From Pseudoclavibacter sp. AY1H1 (GTDB lineage Bacteria > Actinomycetota > Actinomycetes > Actinomycetales > Microbacteriaceae): a stretch of 64,000 nt of DNA. The notes beneath the pieces were generated by a model. It saw only the letters and a list, made by a program, of their open reading frames with translations. It was not told where the DNA came from and did no database searches. The stretch covers positions 62,001 through 126,000 of the forward strand of contig NZ_PSXX01000011.1 in assembly GCF_002931055.1 (NCBI RefSeq). The letters run 5' to 3'. Of this stretch, positions 44,727 through 54,355 are shown piece after piece (the stretch's first letter is position 1; each line of letters starts with the position of its first letter). The translations under genes and the position numbers were made by a program.

Positions 44727-45275
44727 CTACGCCGCGTCGGGTTGTGCGCAGCCGTCGAGGGCGAATTTCGCGTAGCCGCCCGTCTGGTAGGCGAACTCGT
44801 AGAGCCACGTCCCCGGGTCGAGCACAGTCGGAGATGCCACGACGTTCACGGCGATCCCGCTGCAGGACTCGAAGATGGTCCGCGCGCGCGCGACGTGCGG
44901 CGTCGCCGTGATGACGGTCACCGAGGTCCAGCTATCGCGTTCTGCGATCTCCTGGATCTTCAGCGCCTCGCCCGAAGTGGTGGCGGGCACCGGCATGAAG
45001 CAGTCAGCTGTGCGATCACGGCACTCGGGAATGGAGGCCTTGTCGTAGGCCCAGCCCGGCCTCCCCGCCGAGATGATCATGCGATCGGCGCGGCCTTCAT
45101 CGACGAGTTGCTGGCCGAGCGCGACACGGTCGGGCGTCGCTGGCCCGAGGACGATGACGGCGTTGGCATGCTCGACATCGTCCGAAGCCGGGAAGACGTA
45201 GACGATCGTCGCCGCGACCAGCGCCGCGACGACGACGAACGCGCCAACAGAAAGCCAGAGAACGAGCCGACGCAC
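44727..45275 (-). CDS. DUF218 (YdcF/SanA-like) membrane protein
   Basis: 182 aa. GTG 45275 is chosen over the in-frame GTG at 45317 because GGAGG lies 5 nt before it. One membrane helix (GAFVVVAALVAATIVYVF) and then the DUF218 domain: NAVIVLGPATPDRVALGQQL, MIISAGRPG and VITATPHVARA, where SGEAxxI-type contacts are kept as TSGEALKIQE. SanA/YdcF proteins act in envelope integrity in other bacteria; the reaction is not known. Operon with the PASTA protein. Confidence 0.82.
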   Translation of the reverse strand: MRRLVLWLSVGAFVVVAALVAATIVYVFPASDDVEHANAVIVLGPATPDRVALGQQLVDEGRADRMIISAGRPGWAYDKASIPECRDRTADCFMPVPATTSGEALKIQEIAERDSWTSVTVITATPHVARARTIFESCSGIAVNVVASPTVLDPGTWLYEFAYQTGGYAKFALDGCAQPDAA

Positions 45276-45377
45276 AAGAACCTCCAGAGCTAGAAGGAAG
45301 CACGTCGTCGTGACCACCGAATGAAGATGAAACGATACCCGCTCTCCTGGCGATTCGCGTGTGAGCCGCTGGGGCGC

Positions 45378-47759
45378 TCAGTCGCCGAACACGATCGTCT
45401 CCGTGAAGTCGGCCCCGTGGGGGACCTTGACGACCACGCGCCGCTTCGCGGTCGACAAGTACGTCTTCTCGTACACGAGGAACGAGAGCTCGGACGCCGA
45501 CGCCCTGGTGCCCTCGGAGAACATGAAGGTGAGCCGATTCGCTCGGTTCGCGCCCGTGACGATGGTGAACCGGTCGGTCGATACTCTGAGCGTGGACTTG
45601 AGCTGCGAGTTCACGACGAGCGGGCGTCCACTCACCGAGCTGTCGACCACCGCACCGACGACCGCAGACGGCTGCACGGAGAACTCGATATGGTCCTCCG
45701 GGCCCAGGAGCAGGGGGATGCAGTGGTACCCGGTTCTGCCGGGTGTCTGAACGCGTCGCACAAACCGGTCCTGCTCGCCCTGCATGCTGCCGAAGACCCG
45801 GCCGGCGTTGAACCGCAGCGTCGTCGTCATGACTGGCGACTTCGCCGAGCTCACGGCGGTCACCGTGAACGCCCCAGTGGATTCCCCGGCGCCCATCACC
45901 GCACCTGAGGCACTTCTCGAGGTCGCGATCATCGGGGTGAGGGCTTCGGCGTACCCGGTCGCCGTCTTGCCAGCGTAGGTGCCCCAGCTCCGGTCGATGG
46001 CCTCGTTGTCCCTGACCACCTTGGAGCCCGAGAGCTTCGCGACGGGCTCGTTCGAGGACAGGACGACCGTGCCTCGGGTCGGAGTCCAGAGGATCCCCGG
46101 GCCGTAGCGCGGGCGAGCTTTCGTGTCACCCTCGTACGCGAGGTTCTCGAGTCTGTTCGATCCGTACTGGAAGCCCAGATGGAAGTTCTTCCTCTGCACG
46201 AACCCGTACCAGCGCGGCAGGATCTCGGGCGCCGTCGGGGCGGTGTCCGCCAGCAGGGTATTGCTCGACGCGGCGGTGAAATACGGGTAGTCGGCGGCGG
46301 ACGCGCGACGCTCAGCATCACTGGGGGCGGGTGCGACGGTCTGCACCGTCCCGAGAAGGCGACGTGGGCTGAGCAGCTCGCGGCTCCCGGAGAGCACCCT
46401 CGCCGCCCAGTCCGTGATCGGGTACATGGCGGGGTCGCTCACCCAGTTGTCGAACCAGGCCTGCACCGCTTCCTGAGAGGGGTGCAGCGCGGCGAACTCG
46501 GGAGTCACCGCGAGCAGGTCGCGGCTCGGGGTCAGCGAGCTCTGTGTCTGGTTCGACTTCCCGAGGGGTGCCTTCCAGGCTCCGGGGATCGCATCGTAGG
46601 GCTGGAAGGTGAAGACGGTGTTGCGGGCGGAAAGGCCAGCGTAGTGGAAGCCTTCCACATAGTTCGGGGAGCCATCCGGTCCTGGAGTCGGCTCGAAGAA
46701 AACTGTGTGTGTCACGAACCTAGTCACCTGCTGGGCGATGTCCTCGGTCGTGGTGGCGACGTCTGCTCGTCCCATCTCGCGAGCTAGGCGAGCGATGACT
46801 GCAAGGTCCGGAACTGCAACGTTCGCCGTGTACCCGTAGTCGTAGGCCTTGCGCTCCACGGTGTGGCCGCTTGTCGAGATCCCACGCTCAGCAATGATGG
46901 CCAACGTAGCGGGCACGTTTGCCAAAAGTGCTGTTCGATCGTCTGGTATCTCGAAGGCCGCGAGCACTGCCGCAGCGATCATGCCGATTGGCTGATTGGC
47001 GACGTCAATCTCAGCGCGGCCCCAGAGCTGCGAGTTGGGGTCGAGACCAGTCGCCACGGCTTTGCCGATCATGCTTCGCAGCGAGGAGAGCGCGGCGTCA
47101 ATTGCGCCTTGGTCTGCTGCGGGGGCAGTCGCACGATCTTTCGTGAGAAGACCGAAGGTGGAGGCCATGGCCTGCACCCCGAATGCAGTGGCAGCAAGAC
47201 CAGACACAACCGTCGGGTTTGGAACGGCAGCATCGCTCTGTGCGCCTGAATCCTCAGGGAAGAAGCCATCCGCGAGCTGTGTTGCTGCGTAGGTTTCTAT
47301 CGCAGCGAGGAGTCGAAGCCTCAGCTCGCGGTTACCCCGGTACTCCACATTCCACGGTTCGTCGTTCGCAAGGAAGTAGGCGAGCGTAGAGATGTGCTCC
47401 TGAGTGCGCGCGTTCCACCATGTTGACGCGGCTGCTCTCCAGTACTTGCCCGTAAACCACCCTCTTGGTGCCACGTGTCGACCGGCTCCCGCCGCTACCG
47501 GTCCATCGCCGACCATCGCGTTGGTCACCGCTGCCAGGGAGCGTTCGTAGTAGGCAGCGATCGCTGACGTTTCCGTGTACAAAGCGCGGTCTGCCGGCGT
47601 CCAGGTCGAACTCAGAGTGCGTATCTTCGCCAACGACGCGGTCGCGGCATGTGCGGGGTTCTGCGCCGCGAACAATCCGACCGTAGAAACAGCGCCGCCG
47701 ATAATGGCCGCTCGAAGGAGGCCTCGCCTACTCAACGCATGCTTGGACGGTTCTGTCAT
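45378..47759 (-). CDS. Large Tat-exported protein, possible polysaccharide lyase-like fold
   Basis: 793 aa. ATG 47759 has AGGAG upstream; a GTG three codons earlier overlaps that site. Tat signal LSRRGLLRAAIIGGAV, cleaved near PAHAAT. The first half is mostly helical (WWNARTQEHISTLAYFLAND, GRAEIDVANQPIGMIAAAVL, YDYGYTANVAVPDLAVIARL), the second half rich in beta strands (VLSSNEPVAKLSGSKVVRDN, FVRRVQTPGRTGYHCIPLLL). An alpha-toroid plus beta-sandwich order is shared by several polysaccharide lyase families, and a surface glycan locus is a fitting place for one, but I recognise no catalytic signature. The 5' half has lower GC than the rest. Confidence 0.65.
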   Translation of the reverse strand: MTEPSKHALSRRGLLRAAIIGGAVSTVGLFAAQNPAHAATASLAKIRTLSSTWTPADRALYTETSAIAAYYERSLAAVTNAMVGDGPVAAGAGRHVAPRGWFTGKYWRAAASTWWNARTQEHISTLAYFLANDEPWNVEYRGNRELRLRLLAAIETYAATQLADGFFPEDSGAQSDAAVPNPTVVSGLAATAFGVQAMASTFGLLTKDRATAPAADQGAIDAALSSLRSMIGKAVATGLDPNSQLWGRAEIDVANQPIGMIAAAVLAAFEIPDDRTALLANVPATLAIIAERGISTSGHTVERKAYDYGYTANVAVPDLAVIARLAREMGRADVATTTEDIAQQVTRFVTHTVFFEPTPGPDGSPNYVEGFHYAGLSARNTVFTFQPYDAIPGAWKAPLGKSNQTQSSLTPSRDLLAVTPEFAALHPSQEAVQAWFDNWVSDPAMYPITDWAARVLSGSRELLSPRRLLGTVQTVAPAPSDAERRASAADYPYFTAASSNTLLADTAPTAPEILPRWYGFVQRKNFHLGFQYGSNRLENLAYEGDTKARPRYGPGILWTPTRGTVVLSSNEPVAKLSGSKVVRDNEAIDRSWGTYAGKTATGYAEALTPMIATSRSASGAVMGAGESTGAFTVTAVSSAKSPVMTTTLRFNAGRVFGSMQGEQDRFVRRVQTPGRTGYHCIPLLLGPEDHIEFSVQPSAVVGAVVDSSVSGRPLVVNSQLKSTLRVSTDRFTIVTGANRANRLTFMFSEGTRASASELSFLVYEKTYLSTAKRRVVVKVPHGADFTETIVFGD

Positions 47760-48002
47760 GCTCGGCACTCCTTGCTGATCAAGGCGAAGTCGGACGTGAC
47801 GCGCACACCTGCGAGACTCGCTTTCGACTGGCGGGTCAGTGTTCCCCGAAAGTCGCCGGGACTTGCCGAGTCAAGCTGGGATGCCCCATTCGCGCCGCTC
47901 CAAGCCTAACCGGGCTATGTTTCGAGTCAACGAACGGAGTCTGACGATCCCGTTCGACGCCCGAGCCTTTCCCCGCGCACCTGCATCTCCGAGCTCGCGC
48001 AG

Positions 48003-49304
48003 CTAGCGTCGTCCCATGCCGACGAAGTTCCAACCTGCCTCACGCCACGCAGCCGGGTCGAGCACGTTCCTGCCGTCGATGATCGCGCGGTTCGCGACGA
48101 GCTGAGCTGCCGCGGCCGGGTCGAGCGCACGGTACTCGGCCCACTCGGTCACCAGCACGATCACCTCGGCGTCGCGGAGGGCTTCCTCGGTCGACTCGAC
48201 GTACTGAAGCTGCGGGTGGCGCCGACGGGCGTTCTCGATGCCCTGCGGGTCCGTCGCGACGACGTTCGCGCCGAGCCCCTTGAGCTGCACGGCGACGTCG
48301 AGGGCAGGCGAATCACGCACGTCATCGGACTCCGGCTTGAAGGTCACGCCGAGCACGGCGATCTTCTTGCCGTTCACGGATCCGTCCAGCGCGTCCACAG
48401 CCAGATCGATGACCCGCTGGCGACGCCGCAGGTTGATCGCATCCACCTGCTTCAAGAAGGCGACCGACTCGCCACGTCCGAGCTCTTCGGCGCGAGCCGT
48501 GAACGCACGGATGTCCTTCGGGAGGCAACCGCCGCCGAACCCGACACCCGCGTTCAAGAACTTGCGACCGATGCGCACATCGTGTCCGATCGCATCCGCG
48601 AGCTCCTTGACATCGGCACCGACGACCTCGGAGATCTCCGCCATGGCGTTGATGAAGCTGATCTTCGTGGCGAGGAACGCGTTCGCCGCGACCTTGACGA
48701 GCTCTGCCGTCGCGTAGTCGGTGATGATGCGAGGTGTGCCGGTGGACAGGGCCTGTGCGTAGACCTCGTCGAGGACGTCGGCCGCGGTCTGGTCAGCGAC
48801 GCCATAGACGAGGCGGTCGGGCTCGAGCGTGTCCTTGACGGCGAAGCCCTCACGGAGGAACTCCGGGTTCCAGGCGAGCGTGGCGCCGCTTCCGTGCTCT
48901 GCGACGATGGCGGCGAGACGCTCCGCGGTTCCAACGGGGACCGTGGACTTGCCGACGATGAGGTCCCCGGCCTTGAGGTGCGGGAGGAGCCCGTAGAGCG
49001 CCGCATCAACATAGGTGAGGTCAGCTGAGGCGCTGTCCTTGGCCTGCGGGGTGCCCACCGCGATGAAGTGCACCGTGGCTGAGGCCGCCGCTGCGATATC
49101 GGTGCTGAACTCAAGGTTCCCGCTCGCCGTGGCCGACGTCAGGATCTCGGGGAGACCGGGCTCGAAGAAGGGTGGCTGACCGGCGGCCAGGGCCTCGATC
49201 TTCCGCTCGTCGACGTCGATGCCGATGACCTCGTGACCGAGCTCGGCCATCGCCGAGGCGTGGACGGCTCCCAGGTACCCGCATCCGATAACGGAAACTC
49301 GCAT
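48003..49304 (-). CDS. ugd: UDP-glucose 6-dehydrogenase
   Basis: 433 aa; oxidises UDP-glucose to UDP-glucuronate with NAD, supplying an acidic sugar for the polysaccharide. Rossmann motif VIGCGYLGAVHASAMAELG, STVPVGTAERLA, WNPEFLREGFAVKD, the active-site Cys in GVGFGGGCLPKD and VTFKPESDDVRDSPAL are typical. ATG 49304 is used: GAGAAGAAG ahead of it forms its ribosome site, although an ATG 15 nt further up is in frame. The 243 nt between its stop and the upstream start of the Tat protein gene show only promoter-like, lower-GC sequence. Confidence 0.95.
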   Translation of the reverse strand: MRVSVIGCGYLGAVHASAMAELGHEVIGIDVDERKIEALAAGQPPFFEPGLPEILTSATASGNLEFSTDIAAAASATVHFIAVGTPQAKDSASADLTYVDAALYGLLPHLKAGDLIVGKSTVPVGTAERLAAIVAEHGSGATLAWNPEFLREGFAVKDTLEPDRLVYGVADQTAADVLDEVYAQALSTGTPRIITDYATAELVKVAANAFLATKISFINAMAEISEVVGADVKELADAIGHDVRIGRKFLNAGVGFGGGCLPKDIRAFTARAEELGRGESVAFLKQVDAINLRRRQRVIDLAVDALDGSVNGKKIAVLGVTFKPESDDVRDSPALDVAVQLKGLGANVVATDPQGIENARRRHPQLQYVESTEEALRDAEVIVLVTEWAEYRALDPAAAAQLVANRAIIDGRNVLDPAAWREAGWNFVGMGRR

Positions 49305-49427
49305 CTGCTTCTTCTCCATGAATCTCACCCGACTGACTGAAGACCGGGCTGGGGGATGATTTCTTGAGGAACGTGCGCGTTGCCCAGTGCTCGGAGGTGT
49401 CCGCGCACTGGGCAACGCATTCGAGGA

Positions 49428-50891
49428 CTAGTTGTTGCGCCTGGACTTCGCGCTGATGATCGGCATCTGCCCCGTGCCGATCTTGCGGTACTCGGTCGTC
49501 GGGTTGCCGGCCTCATCCGTCCCGTAGTACGCACCGTAGGCGCCGTACGAGCCGTAGGCGTAGGAGTCAGGGCCCTTGGTCGGAACCTTCGTGACGACGA
49601 TTCCCGAGACCTCGGAGCCGATGCCCTCGAGCTGGGCGACCGCACCGGCGAGCGCCGAACGCGGGGTCTGCCCGCTCGCGACGACGAGAAGCGTGCCGTG
49701 GGCGAGCTCGCTCAGCACCGCACCATCGGTGACGAGGAGCAGCGGGGGCGCATCGATGATGACGTAGTCGTGCTCGGCGAGCAGCTGGTCGTGGACCTGC
49801 TGCATCGTGTGCGAGCCGAGCAGCTCGCTCGGGTTCGGGGGGATGCGTCCGGCGGGGAGCACGTAGAGGCGACCACGGCCCCAGCGCTGCAGGACGTCCT
49901 TGGGCTCTGCGCGGCCGCTCAGGAGGTCGGTCAGACCAACCGAGCCGTCGACGCCCATGGTGGTCGCGACCTTCGGCTTGCGGAGGTCGCCATCGACCAG
50001 GACGACCTTGGCGCCCTGCTCGGCGAGCGCGATCGCGATGTTCGCGGACGTGGTGCTCTTGCCCTCCGAGGGGAGCGAGCTCGTCACGACGAAGCTGTGG
50101 CGAGTGTTCTCGATGTCCATGAAGCGCAGGTTCGTGCGCAGAGCACGGTAGGACTCGGCCTTCGGGCTCTTCGGCTCCTCGTGCACGATGAGCGGCCGCT
50201 TGCCGGCATCCGGGTCGAACGTGATCGTGCCGATGATCGGACGGTCAGTGATCTGCGCGATGTCGTGAGTGCTCCGGACCTTCGTGTCGACGAACTGGCG
50301 GAGGAAGGCGATTCCCAGACCGACCAGGAGCCCGATCAGGGCGCCGAATCCGACGTTCATGGGCACTCGAGGGCTGACGGCGGTTCCCGAGGGCTGAGCC
50401 GACTGCACAGGTTCGATCTTCACGAGGCTGGGCGACGCGCCATCCGGCTTCTCCAGCTCGTTGACGATCACATCGATGAAGTTCGTGGCCACGGAGTTCG
50501 CGATGGACGCGGCCTGGACCGGGTCCTCGTCAGTGACCGCGATCTCGATAACAACCGTGTTGAGCTCGTTGGTCGCCGTGATCTTGGAGGCGAGTTCCGC
50601 CGGCGTCATGTTGAGGCCGAGCTCCGCGATGACCCGTGAGGTCACGATCTCCTTGTTGACGACTGTCGTGTACGACTGCACTGCCTGCCGGGCGAACGAG
50701 GTTCCCTGGTTCAGCTCCTGGACAACAGCACCGTCAGAGGAGCGCACCGAGACGTAGAGTTCCGCCGTCGAGGAGTACTTCGGTGTCTGCAGCAGCGAGA
50801 CGCCGGCACCGCCAGCGACCCCCGCAAGCGTGCAGATCAAGATGATGATCCAGTTTTTGTGCAGGATTCGCAGGTAGTCGCGCAGTTCCAT
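49428..50891 (-). CDS. Polysaccharide co-polymerase with BY-type tyrosine kinase domain
   Basis: 487 aa. Wzz part: two membrane helices (IIILICTLAGVAGGAGVSLL and GFGALIGLLVGLGIAFL) flank an extracellular region with SSDGAVVQELNQG. The kinase part has Walker A SLPSEGKSTTSANIA, A' VVLVDGDLRKP and B YVIIDAPP. The C-terminal cluster YAYGSYGAYGAYYG is the autophosphorylation tail. Such proteins set chain length and export of polysaccharides. ATG 50891 is chosen; the longer frame lacks signals. The 212-nt spacer upstream has an AT-richer stretch (51010-51075) that probably holds its promoter, with TAGTAT (51015-51020, minus) as a possible -10. Confidence 0.92.
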   Translation of the reverse strand: MELRDYLRILHKNWIIILICTLAGVAGGAGVSLLQTPKYSSTAELYVSVRSSDGAVVQELNQGTSFARQAVQSYTTVVNKEIVTSRVIAELGLNMTPAELASKITATNELNTVVIEIAVTDEDPVQAASIANSVATNFIDVIVNELEKPDGASPSLVKIEPVQSAQPSGTAVSPRVPMNVGFGALIGLLVGLGIAFLRQFVDTKVRSTHDIAQITDRPIIGTITFDPDAGKRPLIVHEEPKSPKAESYRALRTNLRFMDIENTRHSFVVTSSLPSEGKSTTSANIAIALAEQGAKVVLVDGDLRKPKVATTMGVDGSVGLTDLLSGRAEPKDVLQRWGRGRLYVLPAGRIPPNPSELLGSHTMQQVHDQLLAEHDYVIIDAPPLLLVTDGAVLSELAHGTLLVVASGQTPRSALAGAVAQLEGIGSEVSGIVVTKVPTKGPDSYAYGSYGAYGAYYGTDEAGNPTTEYRKIGTGQMPIISAKSRRNN

Positions 50892-51103
50892 AAAGGTCCG
50901 TCCGTGTGTCTCTTGCGCTCGTGCCGCTGCCGCTTTCGCGGCTGGCACGAAACGGGTGGCTCGCGGTTCGGAGCGCAGGGGGTATCTCAGGCAAGCTGGG
51001 GCGAGCCCGGCCTCATACTACTGGTGTGATGTTATTGGGCTGTAAATTCGTGAAATGTGATCAATCAGTCGCAGAGTGACCACACTTCGGTGCCGAGCGA
51101 CGA

Positions 51104-51886
51104 TCAGCCGCCGATCTCCACCGGAAGGCCGGCGTCGACCGCGTTCGCGATGAGCTGGTGGCCGGCGTCGTCCGGGTGCAGGCCGTCGAGCTCGAAGTAC
51201 TGGAACTCGTCCTCGAAGAGGTGACCGACATCCAGGTACTGGCCGCCGACGGAAGTGACGTCAGCCTCGATGAGCTCGCTCGTGAGCGCCAGCTGGGCGG
51301 GGTACGCCGTGCTGACCCAGAACGGCGAGACCGCGAGGATGCGGGCATCCGGCAGACCGGCACGGAGATCGGTGAAGACCGACTCGACGCCGAGCTCCTG
51401 GTCGAGCTCCGACATGTTCAGACCGCCGGAGACGATGACCACGTCCGGCTCGGCCGCGATCGCCTCTTCGACCTGGAGCGCGTAGGAGTTCCACTCCTCG
51501 AGGCCCTGGCCGTAGCTCGCGCCGCTCACGCCGAGGTTCAGCTCTTCCCAGCCGTTGGCTGAAGCCAGCAGGGTCGTCCAGCGCAGCGACGGGTCGCTCG
51601 CGCCGACACCCTCGGTGTAGGAATCGCCGATGAACGCGACGGTCAGGCCGGTGCCCGCAGGGGTCGCGGATGGCGCCGAAGCGGATGGACCACCAGCGGA
51701 GCTCGTCACCGAACCGGCGTCTTCTGAGCTGGAGATCGTAAGAATAGGTTCTGCGCCAGCCCCCGCGGGGGCCTCACGTGGCATGAACGCCAAAGCCACC
51801 AACGCGACCGCAGCGAGAGCCACGACCACGAGCAGTGTCAGCTGGGGCCAACGACGCGCACTCTGGTTGCGTGTTTTCATTTCCAT
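51104..51886 (-). CDS. Membrane-anchored SGNH hydrolase
   Basis: 260 aa. One N-terminal membrane helix (LTLLVVVALAAVALVALAF), a Ser/Ala-rich linker, then an SGNH/GDSL domain: nucleophile block VAFIGDSYTEGVGA, block II Gly in NLGVSGASYGQG, block III VSGGLNMSE, where the usual GxND Asn is kept as GGLN, and block V DGLHPDDAGH with catalytic Asp and His. Likely an extracytoplasmic esterase that trims acyl groups, a natural partner for the acyltransferases nearby. ATG 51886 or 51880 could be the start. Divergent from the acyltransferase at 52065. Confidence 0.88.
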   Translation of the reverse strand: MEMKTRNQSARRWPQLTLLVVVALAAVALVALAFMPREAPAGAGAEPILTISSSEDAGSVTSSAGGPSASAPSATPAGTGLTVAFIGDSYTEGVGASDPSLRWTTLLASANGWEELNLGVSGASYGQGLEEWNSYALQVEEAIAAEPDVVIVSGGLNMSELDQELGVESVFTDLRAGLPDARILAVSPFWVSTAYPAQLALTSELIEADVTSVGGQYLDVGHLFEDEFQYFELDGLHPDDAGHQLIANAVDAGLPVEIGG

Positions 51887-52064
51887 GTGATCGTACCGGC
51901 CCAGCGGCCAAGCTGATACTCCCCTGGGAACTTTCGATTGCCCCGACACGCTCAAATCCCCGGGATTTAGCCCCGGAATTGGTCCGAACTTTGTCTCGAT
52001 TCGCCATGTTCCGGCCCAGAAAACCGGGAAGTGTAGCGTCGAGACACGGCGAGACGGGGAATTC

Positions 52065-53150
52065 ATGGCAGCACACGACGCGGCGAGACAGCCCGCGGCG
52101 ACCCTCCCCCGCCACCGCGAACGGTGGATCGACATCATCCGCGGCGCTGCCATCCTGCTCGTCATCGCCAACCACGCCATCGACGTGCCCATGCACATCG
52201 CAGACGTCACCCCGGGCACGGTCATCGACGACCTCACCCTGTACTTCGCGCCCTTCCGCATGACCTCGCTCATGCTGCTGTCTGGACTCCTCCTCCCCCT
52301 CGCCCTCGCCAAACCGCGTGGTCGCTACTACGCCGGCAAGCTCCGCACCCTCGCCTGGCCCTACGTGGTGTGGCTCGTCATCTTCTGGATCGCCACCGAG
52401 AACGCGACCGAGTGGATGCGCCCGGACGGCTGGATCACCCGCAGCTGGCTCTGGTTCATCCTCTGCCTGTTCCTCGCCTACCTCGCCGCGCCGCTGCTCA
52501 CCCGGATCCCGAGCCCCTGGTTCGCCTCCGTGCCGGTGACCCTCTGGCTGCTGAGCATCGCCGCGCCGGACGGCACCCTCTTCGACCTCGCCTACTACGG
52601 CGGCTTCTTCTTCGCGGGCTACCTCGTCGCCGAGAACCGGCACCGGCTGCGCCGTTTCGACACGACGCCGACGATGCTCGCGCTCCTCGCCGGCAGCTCG
52701 ATTTTCGCGGTCCTCCTCGTGCTCCAGGAGCACGGCCTGGCCCTCGGCGGCGCGGAGACACCGGCAACCGACGACAACGGCGCCATCGAGCGCTTCGACC
52801 TGATCTGGGTTCCCGTCGTGCTCGCCGGGATCGCGGGCACCATGCTGCTCGCGAGACGCGTCCGCGGAGCGCTCGACGGCGCGCGCCAGTCCGCGCTGTC
52901 CCGCGCGCTGCAGTATGTCGGCCGCAACTCGATCGTCTTCTACCTCGTCCACTACCCGCTGCAGATCGTGGTCGTGAAGCTACTCGATTCCTGGGGCGTC
53001 ACCGCCCAGCCCATGATGATGACCGCGTGCATCCTGGCCGCACTTGCCGTAGCGTTCGCCGCTGTCGCACTCCGCCGCCGCAGCCGCGTCGTGGATGCGC
53101 TCTTCGTCTTCCCGAGACGAGAGCAGCTGAGCCCGGCACGTGCACGGTGA
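52065..53150 (+). CDS. Acyltransferase-3 family membrane protein (first of tandem pair)
   Basis: 361 aa, about ten hydrophobic segments and no SGNH domain. WIDIIRGAAILLVIANHAID carries the conserved His; LYFAPFRMTSLMLLSGLLL and YVGRNSIVFYLVHYPLQIVV are typical of the fucose-4-O-acetylase-like branch. ATG 52065 has GGGGA upstream. Its close relative follows directly at 53180, sharing the same order of motifs (RGAAILLV, FAPxRM, YYGGFFFAG, IGRNS/VGRNS), which suggests a local duplication. Confidence 0.9.
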   Translation: MAAHDAARQPAATLPRHRERWIDIIRGAAILLVIANHAIDVPMHIADVTPGTVIDDLTLYFAPFRMTSLMLLSGLLLPLALAKPRGRYYAGKLRTLAWPYVVWLVIFWIATENATEWMRPDGWITRSWLWFILCLFLAYLAAPLLTRIPSPWFASVPVTLWLLSIAAPDGTLFDLAYYGGFFFAGYLVAENRHRLRRFDTTPTMLALLAGSSIFAVLLVLQEHGLALGGAETPATDDNGAIERFDLIWVPVVLAGIAGTMLLARRVRGALDGARQSALSRALQYVGRNSIVFYLVHYPLQIVVVKLLDSWGVTAQPMMMTACILAALAVAFAAVALRRRSRVVDALFVFPRREQLSPARAR

Positions 53151-53179
53151 CCCCCGCCTGCGCCCCGTCTGAAAGCCCG

Positions 53180-54355
53180 ATGACCACACCAGCCCACGCA
53201 CTCGCACCCACCGAGCGGCCGTCGCCTCGAGGCCCATCGCGCCAGGCGACCCCGCCCGCCTCGGGCCGCGAGCACTGGATGGACCTCGTGCGCGGTGCCG
53301 CGATCCTGCTGGTCGTCACCTTCCACGCCAGCGCGATCCCCATCTTCCTCATCGACGTCGCGCCGACGAGCCTCATCAGCGACCTCAACACGTTCTTCGC
53401 CCCCTACCGCATGAGCACGCTGCTGCTGCTCTCCGGCATGCTGCTCGGCCGCTCCCTCGCGAAGACCGGCCCCACCTACTTCGCGGGCAAGCTGCGCACG
53501 CTGCTCTGGCCCTACCTCGTCTGGGGCACGGTCTACTGGCTCGTCACCATGCAGGACGGCTGGACGCAGCCCAGCAGCTGGATAGCTCTCAGCTGGCTGT
53601 GGTTCATCTTCTACCTGGCGATCTACTACCTGGTCGCTCCCCTGCTCACGCGCATCCGCGGCCCCTGGTTCGCGGTCGTCCCGCTCGGACTCTGGGCGCT
53701 CAGCGCGATCCTCTCCACCCGCGGAATCGTCCCCCTCGTCCCGCTCGGAGACCTGGCCTACTACGGTGGTTTCTTCTTCGCCGGCCACCTCATCGCGCAG
53801 TACCGCGGCCAGCTCGCGCGCTTCGAGCGGTGGCCGGTGATCATCGCCTGCACGCTGACCGCCGTCGGCTTCGGGGCCCTGCTCATCGGCCAGACCCACG
53901 GCACCTACTTCGGCCTCGACCAAGCACTCCGCCTGGTCTCCGACACCAGCTCGACCGCGCCAAGTGACGGATCCCTCACCGCCGCAACGCGCCTCATCGA
54001 CCGCTACGAGCTCGTGTGGATCCCCGTCGTGCTCGCCGGCGTCGCCGCCATCATCATGATCACGCGGCGCCTCACCGGCGCGACGCGCGGCCGCGACGGC
54101 GACAGCGCCCGCTGGCTGCAGTACATCGGCCGGAACTCGGTGGTCTTCTACGTGGTCCACTACCCCGCGCAGATCATGATCACCTCGTGGGTCGGCGACT
54201 GGGGCCTGCTCGACCCCACCTGGATGCTGATCATCAACACGGTCGTCGCGATCGGCCTCAGCTGCCTGTTCTGCTGGCTGCGACGGTGGCCAGCAGGTGA
54301 CGCCGCATTCGTCTTCCCCAAGCTGCGGACGAGCGGGAGCCCCGCTACGCCTTGA
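53180..54355 (+). CDS. Acyltransferase-3 family membrane protein (second of tandem pair)
   Basis: 391 aa with the same layout as its upstream neighbour: MDLVRGAAILLVVTFHASAI with the catalytic His, FFAPYRMSTLLLLSGMLLG, DLAYYGGFFFAGHLIAQY and YIGRNSVVFYVVHYPAQIMI. ATG 53180 has GAAAG upstream; a GTG at 53147 overlapping the previous stop (GTGA) is an alternative. It ends 11 bp inside the convergent galE gene. Probably acylates a surface glycan at a different position or with a different donor from the first copy. Confidence 0.9.
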   Translation: MTTPAHALAPTERPSPRGPSRQATPPASGREHWMDLVRGAAILLVVTFHASAIPIFLIDVAPTSLISDLNTFFAPYRMSTLLLLSGMLLGRSLAKTGPTYFAGKLRTLLWPYLVWGTVYWLVTMQDGWTQPSSWIALSWLWFIFYLAIYYLVAPLLTRIRGPWFAVVPLGLWALSAILSTRGIVPLVPLGDLAYYGGFFFAGHLIAQYRGQLARFERWPVIIACTLTAVGFGALLIGQTHGTYFGLDQALRLVSDTSSTAPSDGSLTAATRLIDRYELVWIPVVLAGVAAIIMITRRLTGATRGRDGDSARWLQYIGRNSVVFYVVHYPAQIMITSWVGDWGLLDPTWMLIINTVVAIGLSCLFCWLRRWPAGDAAFVFPKLRTSGSPATP

